Origin: Hyaloperonospora brassicae
Lineage: Eukaryota; Oomycota; Peronosporomycetes; Peronosporales; Peronosporaceae
Assembly: GCA_947650285.1 (NCBI GenBank)
Contig: CANTFL010000641.1
Coordinates: 124,001 to 188,000, forward strand
Direction of reading: 5' to 3'
DNA: 64,000 nucleotides
Shown: positions 21,268 to 33,051 of the stretch, piece after piece
How the letters are laid out: every line of letters starts with the position of its first letter
How positions within the stretch are numbered: position 1 is the stretch's first letter
The notes under the pieces: generated by a model
Told to the model about the DNA's origin: nothing
Databases searched by the model: none
The model's input: only the letters and a program-made list of their open reading frames with translations
Translations under genes and position numbers: made by a program

Positions 21268-24200
21268 ATTTGTGTGTAATCACTTATGACCTGGGGAATG
21301 ATACGTTCAACTAGGGGACATAGTGACGTAAAGAGGCGGTAGTGTTAAAAGAAAGAGCTAAATTACATAAAAAATAACAACAAAGAGTAAGAAATAAACA
21401 ACTCTTTGTATTCAACCAAGCCTTTGTTATCTGTCCACCAACGCTTGACAAATGTGCAGGCTTGCGTCGAATGAAAGTCGACAAAACGTAGCCGCAGCAT
21501 TCAGAAAGTGATTCGAGGGCAGATGTACAAGAGGGGTCTCAGTGCAACGGACTGTTCGGCCCGCAGATGACATTGCAGCAATTCGTAAGGTCCTGCCCTA
21601 CACCTTTTTCTTTACACGCATTTGTTGCTTTCTTCGTGACTCCTGCATCGTCTTGAGCCTTACACACCTCATTCATACCACACGTTCCTTTGCTACACGA
21701 GAGTGACAGCAACGGTTATGGTGCATCATGCCAACACACAAGGCAGAATGATACGCCATTCTGCCTGGTCCAACGGTCTGACAAAAACCGACGGGCTCAC
21801 ACGACTTTTCACTTTGTGTCGAGCTGGTGATATGACTGAAGATGACTGCGCTAATTACAATGTAGAGAATGGCCTTGACCTTCATATCCGACGGTGGGAT
21901 ATGCTTGACGTGGTCGGGTGCGGTGGTCGTTGCAAATTCGGATATGGAGTGTATGGGCAAACTGCAAAACTTTCTCGAGGTCATACGAAGCGAAACCGGG
22001 CGACCAGGGATGACAATGCCATTACAAACAGCAATAGAAAGAGGAATCGAGCGATCGCATGAAGAAATTGCTGTCATGGCCTTAAACAAAGCAGTAATTG
22101 TGTGTCGTGCTGAGCTGGCTCTGCGAGCCCAATTCCCAGGTTTCTCCTCACCACGGCACCAAATTGAGTTAAAACATGGCCAGACACAGTCGAGATTTGA
22201 CGACAGGATACAGTGTTCGTACGATCGCTTGATTAAAACGATAAAATGTAATATTACAGTTGACTCGCGATCACGGCATTGCGCCAAGCGTATGTGAAAG
22301 CCGAACATGTGGTTGAGAACGTGCACCAGGATGCGACACCTATACAGATAGTGAAAAACACAATAAATATACCATCGCGTGTCTGCATTTCCTCTCTTCC
22401 ATGATACCACTTCAGCTTCAGAGGGTAGTAATTAGCTGGTCTATGATCCCTGCGTTCTTGTCTGCCCGTATTATGGCATTACGTTACCTTTGATGGTGGC
22501 TAGAGGCGTAGTCATGATCTTGCGCCAGGACGTTGGCCACACACACTGTGCGGTAGAAGAAGTATGCACTATCGCGTGCGAATGCACGTGCAATTGTAGA
22601 CGACAGAGCACTGGTACATGTGCTGAGACATTGGTCGACCCTTCGTGATACATAAACAGCGGTAGGTTTGATGTAAAGACGTCAAAAACCAGCGATGAGT
22701 TTGTAATGTGTACACACTCCACGTATAGACACAGCGTGCTGGACACACACGCACTGCGCACACCGACACGACAGAGCGACTCGTTCTGCTGATATCGTCA
22801 ATTTAAGTTGGTGTTTGATAGCATATGAAATTGACACCTTTCAGGCAGCATATCGTTGATCATTTGTGCTGCGGTATTTTTCAAGCATGCTCTAATTGAT
22901 GCACATCTACTCTTTGCAGCAAAATTGTTAGCATATGATAGTACCGGCGCAAGTTGGAGGCCATAACGAGAAAATACCGTATGATCGACTCAGGCATGCG
23001 TCTACTTACATTCGTTACTGCCTGGATGAGCTGTAAGGCGTCTTGCGGTGTAGTAGTTGTGAATATATAACTGTTTGATAGACGGTCGAAAACTCCTGTG
23101 TGGCTGACTTTGTTCGCATGCACAGTCTTATAAAACTCCGGGTAAGCAGAGCTAGCAGGCGGAATCAAAGGCACAACCCCTATCGGCTCTCTAGGGTCAC
23201 ACTGCCCTTGTCGTTCTCTTAGACGGGTCTTGCCGTCTGCTGTGATGGTTTGGACCTTCCTTCTTCGTCTACTACAATGGTTCTATCGGTTGCGTTGTGC
23301 TCGCTACAGTAAATGCATTTCGAGTATTCTGTGACGTTTTAAACCACCGCCGCGTATTTGACAATGTGGTAGGACCACTAGGCAATCAGTTGAATGTGAA
23401 TACGTGTCGGCGAACGAGGCATGCGGCCGAAGGATTAGAAAACGAGCAAAATAGAGCTCGCCGATCAAATAGTCAAATTAGATAGACAGATGAGGAGCCA
23501 AGAACTTGTAGACGTACGTGTGATACTCGTTTTCAACGCACGACCGCGCAGTCAAGAAACTCTAGGATGCTGATTTGTTTACCTCTACATTGGCCGGTGT
23601 CGGCAACGAAAGTTAGGGCCGGTCGGGTAGCCAACGCCACACTGCAGCAGCTACTCATCTTTAGCCTTCCCAAGTGCCGTGCGAAGTCAGAGTAGGATTC
23701 TCAGGTCTTCCTGCTAATAGACTCGAAAATCCTACCGAAATGCGTTGACCTCAATGGTATTTGTTGGCTAGGATTGTGTCTATTCCCAGGCGTTAGTTCA
23801 ATTTGCGCTTCTGCATCATAATCTCTAGTGTTGACATCGTTTTAGCATATGTGAAGCGTGGTGTCATGGGACATCCAGAGTATATCTACTTGTCTCCAGA
23901 TTAAACGTAAGTTCCATAAAACAACCGTGTCAATCAAACAGGTGTAAAGCCGCATGCATACTGGAGTTGGACGTTGTCTGTGCTCAAACGGCTTGAACAG
24001 CGCTGACGGCTTTTTATGCAATTTCCTATTCCCAAGAACGCTCAGATCGCCTTTGCGCCTACATGGAGTCGGTGGGATGTTGGTGTTCGTGCACTAAGCA
24101 TATGGCAACATGCTCAGGACGAATGTGTGCCTAACTCGTTGCGAGATCGACTGTCCGCGAGCTCAATCATTACGGACATAATTAGAACAAAATGTCGAGT

Positions 24201-24345
24201 TGATCCGGGACGTTTTAATATGACGCGCATGTTTGCCTACCTATCGCATTATAATTGTGGCTCAAGCAGTCGTTCAAACGTCCTATCAAGCTGCAAGAAG
24301 AGCCAGAGATCGTTACTAGTGTAACACGGTAATAACGAGGACGTC
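21268..24345. other. Gene-poor tract
   Basis: No recognised gene. Overlapping open frames occur at 21673-22410 (-) and 21703-22297 (+). On the minus strand, 23230-22881 is open and fairly protein-like (VPLIPPASSAYPEFYKTVHA, then a Leu/Tyr-rich C-terminus) and could be a transposase relic, but no family is recognised. 24016-24324 (+) is another 102-codon orphan frame. Confidence 0.35.
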
Positions 24346-24680
24346 TGTAACGGGTCCGCCCGTTAAATGTCATTCAACACAATATACCAATTTAAATATA
24401 ATATTAGTGAAATTATGTATCACTTTTATCTGCACATGGAAATATCATAGAAAATTTTAGCGCTTAGTGTAATATTTCAGACTTCTCCACTTATTGTCTG
24501 ACATATGATCCTAAAATCAGCCAAATCTTATCACTAATTCTGCTAGACGCGCGCAATGGGTGATGAGCAAGTTCCTACATAAGAGATTGCAGTTTTTATC
24601 GGTAAGGAAGGCGAAGAAGATTTGATTAGATCGAAACGTAACTACATTAAACTTACTTCTGCTTTCATCCTACGCTGATG
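24346..24680 (+). repeat. Decayed solo LTR of the A/B/D gypsy family
   Basis: It begins TGTAACGGGTCCGCCCGTTA, very close to the start of the D LTR at 63079. It later holds GCTAGACGCGCGCAATGGGT (24541-24560), also a D LTR block, and then a TTCTGCTTT-like segment matching the B LTR. The intervening sequence is diverged. No adjacent internal region is seen, so it is read as a solo LTR or fragment. The right end is uncertain. Confidence 0.65.
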
Positions 24681-25069
24681 ACCCTTTGCTCGGCTTTCTC
24701 TCTCCCATTCACTTACGTGAGCGTGACGTCCGAGAGCACTTACTCTTGTACTACAATAATACTAAGTCTTACCACCAACTTCGTAGAAGTCGGGTCCATT
24801 GCAAACTCTATTGATCACTGATTTTGTGGTTCATTCGACCGCATTGCAGCAGTCATTTTAAGCTAACGCTTTCAAAGTGCTTTAAATAATCTAAATATGC
24901 CACGCCAGATCCACCAAAGCCTATACTTCCTACGCTAGTCAGCGGCAGCCGAAGTCCATGCCCACAGCGCTGCATTTTCCATGTGCTCTGCTCTTGTTTT
25001 CTCGCAGGTTTCCTATTCTTTCACGGTTAGTAGCGCGCAATTTAATCTTCCCAGGAACCACTTCGTACC

Positions 25070-25458
25070 TGTAACGGGGCACACCCTTGCGTTAAGTTCA
25101 CGCAAGGGTATCGTGACCCGACAAGCGTACACGAGGTAAACGAGGAAGCGTAGATAAGGAAAAAGTAAAACTGGTATATTAATATTATTAAGTCTTTAAC
25201 CACTGTCTCTCTGTTTAACTTAACTTAATTATACTAATCCAACTGAATGTATGACGGTGTCTACTCACCACTCATTGCGCGCGTCTTGCGGCGATTGGTG
25301 GGTTGATATCATCAAGATATCAACCAATGAGCAGACTCTTTGGTCGACCCTTCAATATCACCGCTTCGGTGATATTGTTCAAAGAATATTCAACTTAATA
25401 TTCTTTAATGTCACTTTCCTTAATGTGACAATTCCATGTAACGGGCTGCCCCGTTACA
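25070..25458 (-). repeat. Element A 3' LTR
   Basis: 389 bp, bounded by TGTAAC and GTTACA. It is dense in inverted repeats, for example CAATATCACCG with CGGTGATATTG around a 3-nt loop near 25351-25375. On the minus strand the adjacent polypurine tract is TAAGGAGGGTGA (plus coordinates 25459-25470). Confidence 0.93.
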
Positions 25459-25473
25459 TCACCCTCCTTAACT

Positions 25474-25494
25474 GATAGTCACCGTGTGACTATC
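25474..25494. repeat. Conserved 9-bp hairpin next to the polypurine tract (element A)
   Basis: GATAGTCAC and GTGACTATC face each other across a 3-nt loop. The same hairpin is at 60960-60980 in element B with a different loop. It lies between the antisense ORF start and the 3' LTR, so it could affect antisense transcription or RNA folding. Confidence 0.7.
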
Positions 25495-25589
25495 GAAAAT
25501 AATGGTGGCCACCCGTTAGTCACTATTGGGACAGGGAGTACTTGTTGGGTCAGTTCCGTTCATAACTCAATCGACCTCGCATCGTTAAC

Positions 25590-26713
25590 ATGTCTATGCG
25601 GGGTGACTCAAGGCACACAGAGTCTGTGCCGGTGCCAGCTTCTGTGGCAGACGATTCGTCGTCTGCTGCTCTTTCTTCGCCTGCAGCAAGAGGTGCTGAA
25701 GGTGCAAGCGGTACAGCACCGCGTGCGCATGCTGACTTCGACATTAAGGTCATCTACTCTGGCGAGTCAGACGTGTCTGACTCGGGCAATGTTGCAGAGG
25801 AGGATCGATCACCGGCGACGCCTCAGTATTCGCCAAGGCCACTGCCGAACGAACGGACTCGTGAATTGCAACACAGTCTGTTCGGCAGTGATGATGAATC
25901 TGATGGTGAGTATGATTGCTCATCACCGCGATCAGCTCGTGCTCCTTCGCACGAGCGACTTGACGATGGTGCAAGCCATCGTCATACTGACAACCGTGGT
26001 ATCGACAAGGGTACCACCGTGAAGCGTGATGAGATGAAGCCGTGGTGTTTGCCTGAACGGCTCATCAATGGCTTGTCTCACGAGACAAGCCAACACCATC
26101 GAGTACCCTTATTCGATGCGACCGAGCTTCACGGCTTGAATCCCAGCGCGAGCAACTTTCGCGCTGAGGAAGATGATTTTTATCTCGATGTCTTCCTTAG
26201 ACATCGATGGTATAACGGTAATTAAAAGCGTGACAAAGCCTCGCTTTTGGCTGCGTGGAACGCGTTCGTGCAAAACGTAAAGAATTTTGGACGAGAAGGG
26301 TGGCTCAAGAAGCTTGAGGCGGTACGACTCAAGTTGAAAAGCGAACGCCAAACGGTGCCAGGTACCGGTTGCATCGTTTATCAAGTGAGGCCGGCATTAC
26401 ATGCCTCACTTGGGGAGAACCTTGTGCGAGTTGTGCTGACAACTCGCAACGTGCGCAGAGGGACGTGTATTCCCTAAGTTCGCCCAGGGGAAGGGCACAC
26501 ATCTCGGCTGAGATGCGTGACGCGATTGCAAACTTGCAATCCGTCTACAAGCGCCTAGGGCGCGTGTTTAACGATGGGCCCGAAAACTCATCGGATGGGT
26601 CTCGTCATACTGGCGGACGAGACCTTCAACATCCATCAACGCTGAGAGCGGGACTCCCAGCTGTTCCAAGAGGGTGGATACCCCCGCCACTGGACGAGGT
26701 AGCTCGTCCTTGA
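25590..26713 (+). pseudogene. Antisense accessory ORF 1 of element A
   Basis: On the strand opposite gag-pol, starting MSMRGDSRHTESVPVPAS. It has a Ser/acidic N-terminus, a central block (KPWCLPERLINGLSHETSQH, then YLDVFLRHRWYN), an AWNAFVQNVKNFGREGWL segment and a Cys block (GITCLTWGEPCASC). It would be about 374 aa, but copy A has TAA at 26223-26225 where B has CAA, and a 1-nt deletion near 26333. B is intact at both places. The function is unknown. The Cys-rich and coiled-coil layout would suit a nucleic-acid-binding or gag-like accessory protein (inference). Antisense accessory ORFs before the 3' LTR are known in some plant LTR retrotransposons. Confidence 0.6.
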
Positions 26714-27749
26714 TTCTGAATCGTCACGGTGATTCAAGATACGCTCCACTAGAAAGCGTTGACCACCGTGAGAATCCACCAAAGGATGTGGCGGAGGAGG
26801 AAAGACCTCCTCCAGATGATTCGGTTCACCATCTCGACCCTTACGAGATGGATCGCGCAATCGATGAATTGCGCGATGAATTGAAGCACGAGCGTGACCG
26901 GCGCTACGCTTTGACTGATACCGTGCGGAAGAACCGCAAGGATCGCGAGGCTGATCGGGCGAGAGACCACGCCGATTACGCCACAGCGCAGCTTCAGGTC
27001 GAGCGGGATGTCCGCTCCCTATTCGGCGGGCTGGCGACATCTCGCGGGGAGATATCTCGGTTGAGTTCCGAGGTATCATATCTGCGCGACCAGACGGATC
27101 GTCTGGAGCGCGAACGCAAAAACTTGATGGATGTTCTTGAACGTGGGGGCTATCTTCAGCGGAAGAAGAAGGCTCGTACTGACAGTACGGCCTGAGCCTC
27201 CCCACGTAAAACGTAGGATGCGTGCGCATCCTACGAGGCAATTTGATCGTGTATGCATTGCCCTTGCGATGCAACACTCGAAATGGCCCAATGTACCTCG
27301 GCAGTAGTAAACTACTACCGACACTAGTGACTGCGTGTACAGGTAGGTTACCGTAGACAGTAGTACTAGGTCGTTAACCTTAAATGAAAGAACATTTTCT
27401 CTTCCATTCTTGTCTGCGTTCCGTTTCTGGCGGTCCGTGCATTTGCGACGGAGTCCTGAACGAAACGGACTATCGCCTCTCGCGTCACCAGGAAGTTCTC
27501 TGCTGACTCTTTGTTTTGTTTTTCAGTGCGCTTCGTGCGCACTGCTAAGAGGTTCTTCTCTTCTTCAGCGAGGTTGTCTTCTTCGTCGCTGGAAAAATCG
27601 TTGACGATGCTGAATATACCAGCATCGTCATCATCATCCGAGTCAGTAATAGCATCGCCGCTATTATTGAGGTGATCTTCTTCATCGATGTCGACCTGAT
27701 CGACATCGGCATCATACGTGACGACGTTAGCGTCGACACATATGAGCAA
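26636..27749 (-). pseudogene. Element A integrase C-terminus with chromodomain
   Basis: On the minus strand, 27749-27366 encodes an acidic insert (DSDDDDDAGIFS, SDEEDNLAEEEKN) and then the integrase tail (VRFVQDSVANA). After a frameshift, 27277-26636 gives MRTHPTFYVGRLRPY, a Pro/Ser/Arg-rich linker, and a chromodomain (FLVERILNHRDDSESRTSYL, VQWRGYPPSWNSWE). The final residues (VEGLVRQYDETHPMSF) lie in another frame. This identifies a chromovirus-type element, whose chromodomain is thought to guide integration to chromatin. Confidence 0.85.
26674..27195 (+). CDS. Antisense accessory ORF 2 of element A (coiled coil)
   Basis: A 173-aa ORF starting MDTPATGRGSS. Residues ~55-160 form a long predicted coiled coil with heptad-like spacing (IDELRDELKHERDRRYAL, then LSSEVSYLRDQTDRLERERK), and it ends in a basic QRKKKAR cluster that could be a nuclear localisation signal. 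It overlaps the last 40 nt of antisense ORF 1 and lies wholly antisense to the integrase-tail and chromodomain frame. It is intact in both A and B. It could be a second exon of the accessory gene or a separate ORF. Confidence 0.5.
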   Translation: MDTPATGRGSSSLILNRHGDSRYAPLESVDHRENPPKDVAEEERPPPDDSVHHLDPYEMDRAIDELRDELKHERDRRYALTDTVRKNRKDREADRARDHADYATAQLQVERDVRSLFGGLATSRGEISRLSSEVSYLRDQTDRLERERKNLMDVLERGGYLQRKKKARTDSTA

Positions 27750-28494
27750 GAGCCAAAACGGTTTTTGCTCGAGCGAGTCCCTCCCCCCTTATCCAAGAGT
27801 CACACTCTAAAAGGGCGGGCACACGTGGATGGCGTAGACCCTTCACGTAAAATGGTGTGTGCTGGGTGGAAGCATGCACCGAATTATTGATGGCGAATTC
27901 CACCATTGGAAGGAATTCGCTCCAACTCGGGAACAAGTGGACATATCCTCGAAGGATCTCTTCGAGGACACGAATTGCACGTTCCGTCTGACCATCTGTT
28001 TCGGGATGGTCAGAAGTGGACATCTTCAATCGTGTTCGGAGAGAACGGAACACGGTTTGCCAAAATGCCGCCGTGAATCGAGGGTCACGGTCGGATACGA
28101 GTTCACGGGGTAAACCGTGGAGTCGAAAGACCGTGTCGAGAAAGACACGAGCACAACCTTGAGCCTTGATCGACTCAGGGACAGCAGCAAGATGCACCAT
28201 CTTGCTGAATCGGTCAACAAACACAAGAATACCATTATTCTTGTGAGCGTCTTCGGGAAACCCGAAGACGAAGTCCATTAGAACGGACTGCCAGCACTCT
28301 GTCGGAACAGGCAGAGGCTGCAATGGCGCACGAGATGAAGGACTAGGCTTTACCCGTTGACAAACCTCGCAAGCACGTATGTACTTGCGGACAAACTGAT
28401 ACTGGCGTGGCCAGTAAAAGTCACGACTTACCGTGAGGTAAGTCTTTTCTCTACCACGATGGCCACCTGTTGGGGCATCGTGACACTCATACAT
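27727..28494 (-). pseudogene. Element A integrase core fragment
   Basis: An open 255-codon frame without a credible start of its own. The HHCC zinc motif is present (CHDAPTGGHRGREKTYL and RACEVCQRVK). The catalytic D-D-E residues are present in MDFVFGFPED, VSDRDPRFTAAF and RVLEEILRGY. It ends at LALAHMCRR with a stop, and the frame continues elsewhere. The same break occurs in B. Confidence 0.85.
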
Positions 28495-28663
28495 GATGCG
28501 TAATCGCTAATCATTATGAGTGGGGACGACGACACGAGGCGTGTCACCGTCAACGGCTGTATAATATAACAGTACGTTACGCGTTGTGTATCGATCCGAT
28601 GAGGATCAGTGCAAAGCCGGTAAATCACTCATGGATTTACTGGATGTCGCACCAGATGATCCA

Positions 28664-29212
28664 TTAATCGCAAAAGATCCTTATCTTCCGCGTATGCCTT
28701 TCGTACGTCGTCAAGGAAGCTTGACGACGGACACTGGCTGTCAGTGTCGCAACAGTGGACTTATCCTCACTGTTGGATTGTGCTACTGACTCGAAATCGG
28801 GCCAGCGCGAAAGCGCATCAGCGACGACATTGAGTCGTCCTGGCTTGTACTCTACGGAGAAGTTGTACACCGCAAAGAAGGACAGCATCCTCGCCATTCT
28901 CTTCGAGAGGTGTGATCTGTTTACGGCCGTGCGTAGTGACGCATGGTCGGTATACACGATGAACGGTCTATCTTCCAAGAGATAGACCCGGAACTTATCC
29001 AGTGCATATTTCATGGCAAGGAGTTCCTTGTCATGTACTGGGTAATTGCGTTCAGCTGGTTTCAGCTGACGCGACTGATAACAGATGACGCGCTCCGCGA
29101 CATCTGCGTCGAACTGCATCAAAGCACAGCCGATTGCAAAATCTCTGGCGTCACAGACCACATGAAATGATCTGTCCTGATCTGCAATCACCAAGATCGT
29201 CGACTGCAGCAA
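28664..29212 (-). pseudogene. Element A RNase H fragment
   Basis: RNase H domain with VVCDARDFAIG, HDKELLAMKYAL and YTDHASLRTA, followed by the connection to integrase (VEYKPGRLNVVADALSR). It is isolated by stops on both sides. Confidence 0.85.
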
Positions 29213-29389
29213 GCTTTGCTTGATACCCTCAAAGGAACGCTGGCACTAAGCGTTCTATGACCATTTAAATATTTTCTTGAGCAAGCAAGAAAGATGAATA
29301 GTCATCTCGTCGTAGTTGCGCGAGTACTTGTGCAAGTACGCCGCTATACCAAGGAACTTCCTTAGTCCCTTAACATCGGATGGCACTGG

Positions 29390-30265
29390 CTAGTCGGTGA
29401 TCGCCTTGATCTTTTCGGGATCAGGGCGTACGCCGTGTTTTTCCACGATGCACCCAAGAAATAGAATTTCGCTAGCCGCGAATATACACTTCTTGAGGTT
29501 GGCATACAACTTATGCTTGCGCATAAGTTGAAGAACCTGACGAACGTGAGTTCTATGAACTTCAACGTCCGTCTTTTCGTCCATAGCCCGGCTATGGACG
29601 AACACATCGTCGAAGTAACTCGGTGCGAAGTCTCGCACCGGTCTCAACAGATTTGTAACACATCTGTTGAATATTGCAGGGGCATTACTCAGACCCTGTG
29701 GTAACACTGGCTACTCCCACAGCATACCGCTGGGGGTTCCCACTGCTGTGTACGGGATGTCCCGTTCACGCATGAGGATCTGATAGAATTCATCCATCAG
29801 ATCCATGGACAAAAAGATGGTGCTCTTTGACATACCATCTATGATTACGTCCCTTCTTGGTATCGGCGTCTGAGCCGGTACCGTTGCAGCATTCAACTTG
29901 TTGAACGCGTGCACTATCCGCCATCCTTCTGTGGCCTTTCGCACACAGAAGGTCGGAGAGCTGTGAGGGGATGTTGATTCCATCACATGGCCTGCTGCTA
30001 AGCGATCGTTAAAGAACTTGTCGATCGCTAGTACTTATTCACGAGGCAGTGGCCACTGATTCATGACACAATATTTCGATCCCGGTCTGAGCTCGATCTT
30101 GTGTCGAGTGCCTTTGTCCTTAGGCAACTCGAACGGTACGAATTCAGGGAACACATCCTTGAATTCGATCAAATCCTTATACAAAGGATTTGCCTGAAGT
30201 GACTTCCAGGATTGAGACGTGTATCGCTCAATACGAGTCTTCTCATCGAGGACACTTTCGTTCAT
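29390..30265 (-). pseudogene. Element A reverse transcriptase, broken
   Basis: Fragments 30265-30035, 29986-29711 and 29707-29390 cover the RT palm. Markers are KGTRHKIELRPGSKYC, SSPTFCVRKA, LSMDLMDEFYQI, QGLSNAPAIFNRC and the active site YFDDVFVHS. It terminates at AITD followed by TAG, where an intact RT would carry Trp (AITDWPVP). B has the same TAG. Confidence 0.87.
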
Positions 30266-30283
30266 CGATGAGCTGCTGAGAAC

Positions 30284-31456
30284 TCATTCGTTCTCAGCAA
30301 ATACTGTCGCCGACCGAATATCGGCCACATACTCATCCTCTGTGACAAGTATGCAGATCTGCTTGACTTTGCCACTACGCAGATGACGCAAGAACCGTTT
30401 CGGTTCTAGCGTTGGCAACTGAGTTATCTCCAAAGTTAACTTTGGAGGCACAATCAGATCAAGCGTATAAGCGCCTACGCTTGATCCATCCATAACCAAG
30501 ACGTTCAACGTCTCGGTTTCTTCCTGGTAACTTCTTTCCACAGGTTGCTGAAGGCCTAATCCTTCAGCAAGTGACTCTTGAGTAATTCCTTTCTCAAGTA
30601 TGTGGGGACTTATTCCCTCGACGTCTTCTGACTGTGGCTGTGCAACCACAGTCAGGGACCGATCCTCTACGGTCGACTCTCCAGTCGACCTAGGATTTCC
30701 ATGTTGCCCTTTGGAGGCAACAGGTTTCTTTCTTCTAAGATGCTGCCCGCTAGGCATGCATCCATGTCCCGATCCACTCGACTTCTTCGAGTGGTGGATC
30801 TTCGGCGCCACCTGTACTTCTGTACAGCCGCCGGGAGCTTGGTCCACAGTGTAGTGATCAACTACACTGTGATCTTGTGCAGTCGTGCTAACGACCGTAC
30901 CGCAAGTTAGGCCATCGCACTCACTTGCAGAACATCCACACGCTTGTGGACGCTCCAAGATGTTCATCAGATGGCCATCTGATGAACAAGCGGCAGGCAT
31001 CTTCACGTATCGATTCTGCCAGCTCTCTCTTGGCTCGTACTTTCTGAGCCAAGGTAATCCCAGGATGACATCAAATTTGTCATCCAGATCCAGTACGATG
31101 AAGTCATCATCGTACTGTTCGCCCTCCAACGTGTAGTGTATTCCGACTACACGTTTCTCAACGATAATCGATGCGCCTGTTGCAAGGCGCACCGTCATTC
31201 TCGCGAGGGGAATGTCGCGCTCAACGGACTTGAGCCTACGACTCTCTAGTGACTGGAGACGAACAAAGTTGTTCGACGCCCCACAGTCTACTAGGGCACG
31301 AAGTGACAAATCATTTGTCGCTTCCAACTTCAAGGTGATGAGTGAAACGTCATCACCAGGTGCAGAGACACACAATGATTGTGCATCTGGAGCAACTTTC
31401 GTCAAGATATTTGCAAATTCTATAGAGGTTGCTGGATCAGTAGGGGGATCCGCCAC
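30284..31456 (-). pseudogene. Element A protease and protease-RT spacer
   Basis: A 390-codon open frame beginning without ATG and overlapping the end of gag in another frame, as expected for pol expressed by frameshifting. The aspartic protease active site is ALVDCGASNNF (D at about residue 57, DCGA in place of DSGA), with a second conserved block FDVILGLPWLRKYE. A Ser/Gln-rich spacer leads toward RT. It ends at FAENE, where copy B reads through. Confidence 0.85.
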
Positions 31457-32605
31457 TACTGACCCCGACCATTATTTGATGGTCCATCTCGCTGTTGCGG
31501 CTTCGCAACAGCGCTGGACCCACGCCCATTGCCCTTCATGGCAAATGGACGACCATTTCGCTCAGTCCTGCTTGGTACTGGGAGTGGAGCACTACACTCA
31601 TGTGCGAAGTGCCCTAACTTCTGACAGCTATTGCACCTCTGCAATCGCTTGTTTTTTGTAGAGCGAGGTCTCTAGCTCTCAACATAGCAGAGGTCCATTG
31701 GTTCTGGACCTCCGATCTCTTGTCGTCTAGGTGGACGATAAGAGTTGGAACTAGCATGAACCTATCTCATGCTAAAGTCTATCTTGTTCTGCGGCTGATA
31801 TCGCTTCTTCCAGCGTATTCAGCTCAAGGCGGAACAGGTGGCTCCTGACGGGCCCTTCTGCAAGCCCTTGCATGAACACCGTAATCAACGTGTGTTCATG
31901 AACTGGGTTGGCAGTTATACTACTTGCGAGGAGTCGTATATGTTGTGCATAAGCGTGCACATCACGCTTACCCTGCTTGAGTTTCAGGAGCTCAGAACGA
32001 GCCCTGAACTCAACCCGTGGCGGCTCAAACGTTTGTCTGAGCCGGGACTTGAAGTCATCGAGCGACCTAACCACATGTGGGTCGCTACTCTCGAAAACCA
32101 GGGACCAAGTTTTGGCACGTCCTGCCAAGTGGGTCTGAGCAAATGTGAGTTTCATTTGCTCATCTTCGACGCGACGAGCCCTTAGGGCTCTGTCGAGTTC
32201 GACAAACCACAGAAACAGGGAGTCTTTCGGTACTCCACTGTACTTGGAGATGTCAACTTTCATGACCTCGGGACGACGCGCATGCGCCGTCCCGCCCACG
32301 GCAGCATGGAATTGCTGCTGTCTCAACAGCTCTGTCTGTTGAGCACCGAGTTCTATCAACTGCTCGGCCTGTTAAGTCCCTTGCTGGTAAAGCAAGGCTA
32401 CTTTATCCCTTTCGGCGACAAGTTCATTTTGAATGAACTTGGCGATAGCGGCATGTTGTTGGTCTCTGTCTAGAGGCTCCAACATGGCGCTAATGGCGAA
32501 CTCGCCTACGGTAGAACTCATTCGTTCTACCGCACTCCATTCGATGTCACTTAAATAATTCAACCTTTTACGCGTGGCGTAAAAGGTTTCTTCGTCATCC
32601 AACAT
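31456..32605 (-). pseudogene. Element A gag
   Basis: It begins MLDDEETFYATRKR at 32605; the upstream ATG used by B is ATT here. A TAA at 32372-32374 follows LLYQQGT, shared with B. The capsid-like region (ISKYSGVPKDSLFLWFVELD, GRAKTWSLVFES) runs to 31772, where a 1-nt insertion shifts the frame. The nucleocapsid (31644-31456) has a CCHC knuckle, CNSCQKLGHFAHEC. Confidence 0.87.
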
Positions 32606-32655
32606 GTTAATGTTGGATGCTGTGGTCCTTGGAAGGACTACAAAGTGCTACCAGG

Positions 32656-33046
32656 TGTAACGGGGCACACCCTCGCGTGAACTTAACGCAAGAGTTTAGG
32701 TGCCCGACAAGCCGTACACGATGCAAACGAGGAAGCATAGATAAGGAAAAAGTAAAACTGGTATATTAATATAATTAAGTCTTTAACCACTGTCTCTCTG
32801 TTTGACTTAACTTAGTTAAACTAATCTAATTGAATGTATGACAGCGTCTACTCACCACTCATTGCGCGCGTCTTGCGGCGATTGGTGGGTTGATATCATC
32901 AAGATATCAACCAATGAGCAGACTCTTTGGTCGACCCATCAATATCACCCTCATTGGTGATATCGTTAAAATAATATTCAACATAATATTCTTTATTGTC
33001 ATTATCTCTCAAATGACAATTTCCATGCAACGGGCTGCCCCTTACA
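32656..33046 (-). repeat. Element A 5' LTR
   Basis: 391 bp. Just inside, on the minus strand, CC-TGGTAGCACTTTG follows the LTR end and starts with the TGG typical of a tRNA primer-binding site. It differs from the 3' LTR at many positions, so the insertion is not recent. Confidence 0.93.
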
Positions 33047-33051
33047 GTACC

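Larger units (their letters stand above)
25070..33046 (-). mobile_element. Ty3/gypsy chromovirus-like LTR retrotransposon A
   Basis: A 7977-bp element on the minus strand, with LTRs of 389 and 391 bp that start TGTAAC and end GTTACA or TTACA. It is flanked by a perfect 5-bp target-site duplication, GTACC (25065-25069 and 33047-33051). The order from the right is LTR, primer-binding site, gag with CCHC knuckle, protease, RT, RNase H, integrase, chromodomain, an antisense accessory ORF, polypurine tract, LTR. It is the same family as element B. Gag and pol are broken by several stops and frameshifts, many shared with B. Confidence 0.95.

Noticed and set aside
21673..22410. 245-codon minus-strand ORF overlapping plus-strand frames
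   Set aside because: No recognisable domain, composition similar on both strands, and no start or splice context; left as part of a gene-poor tract.
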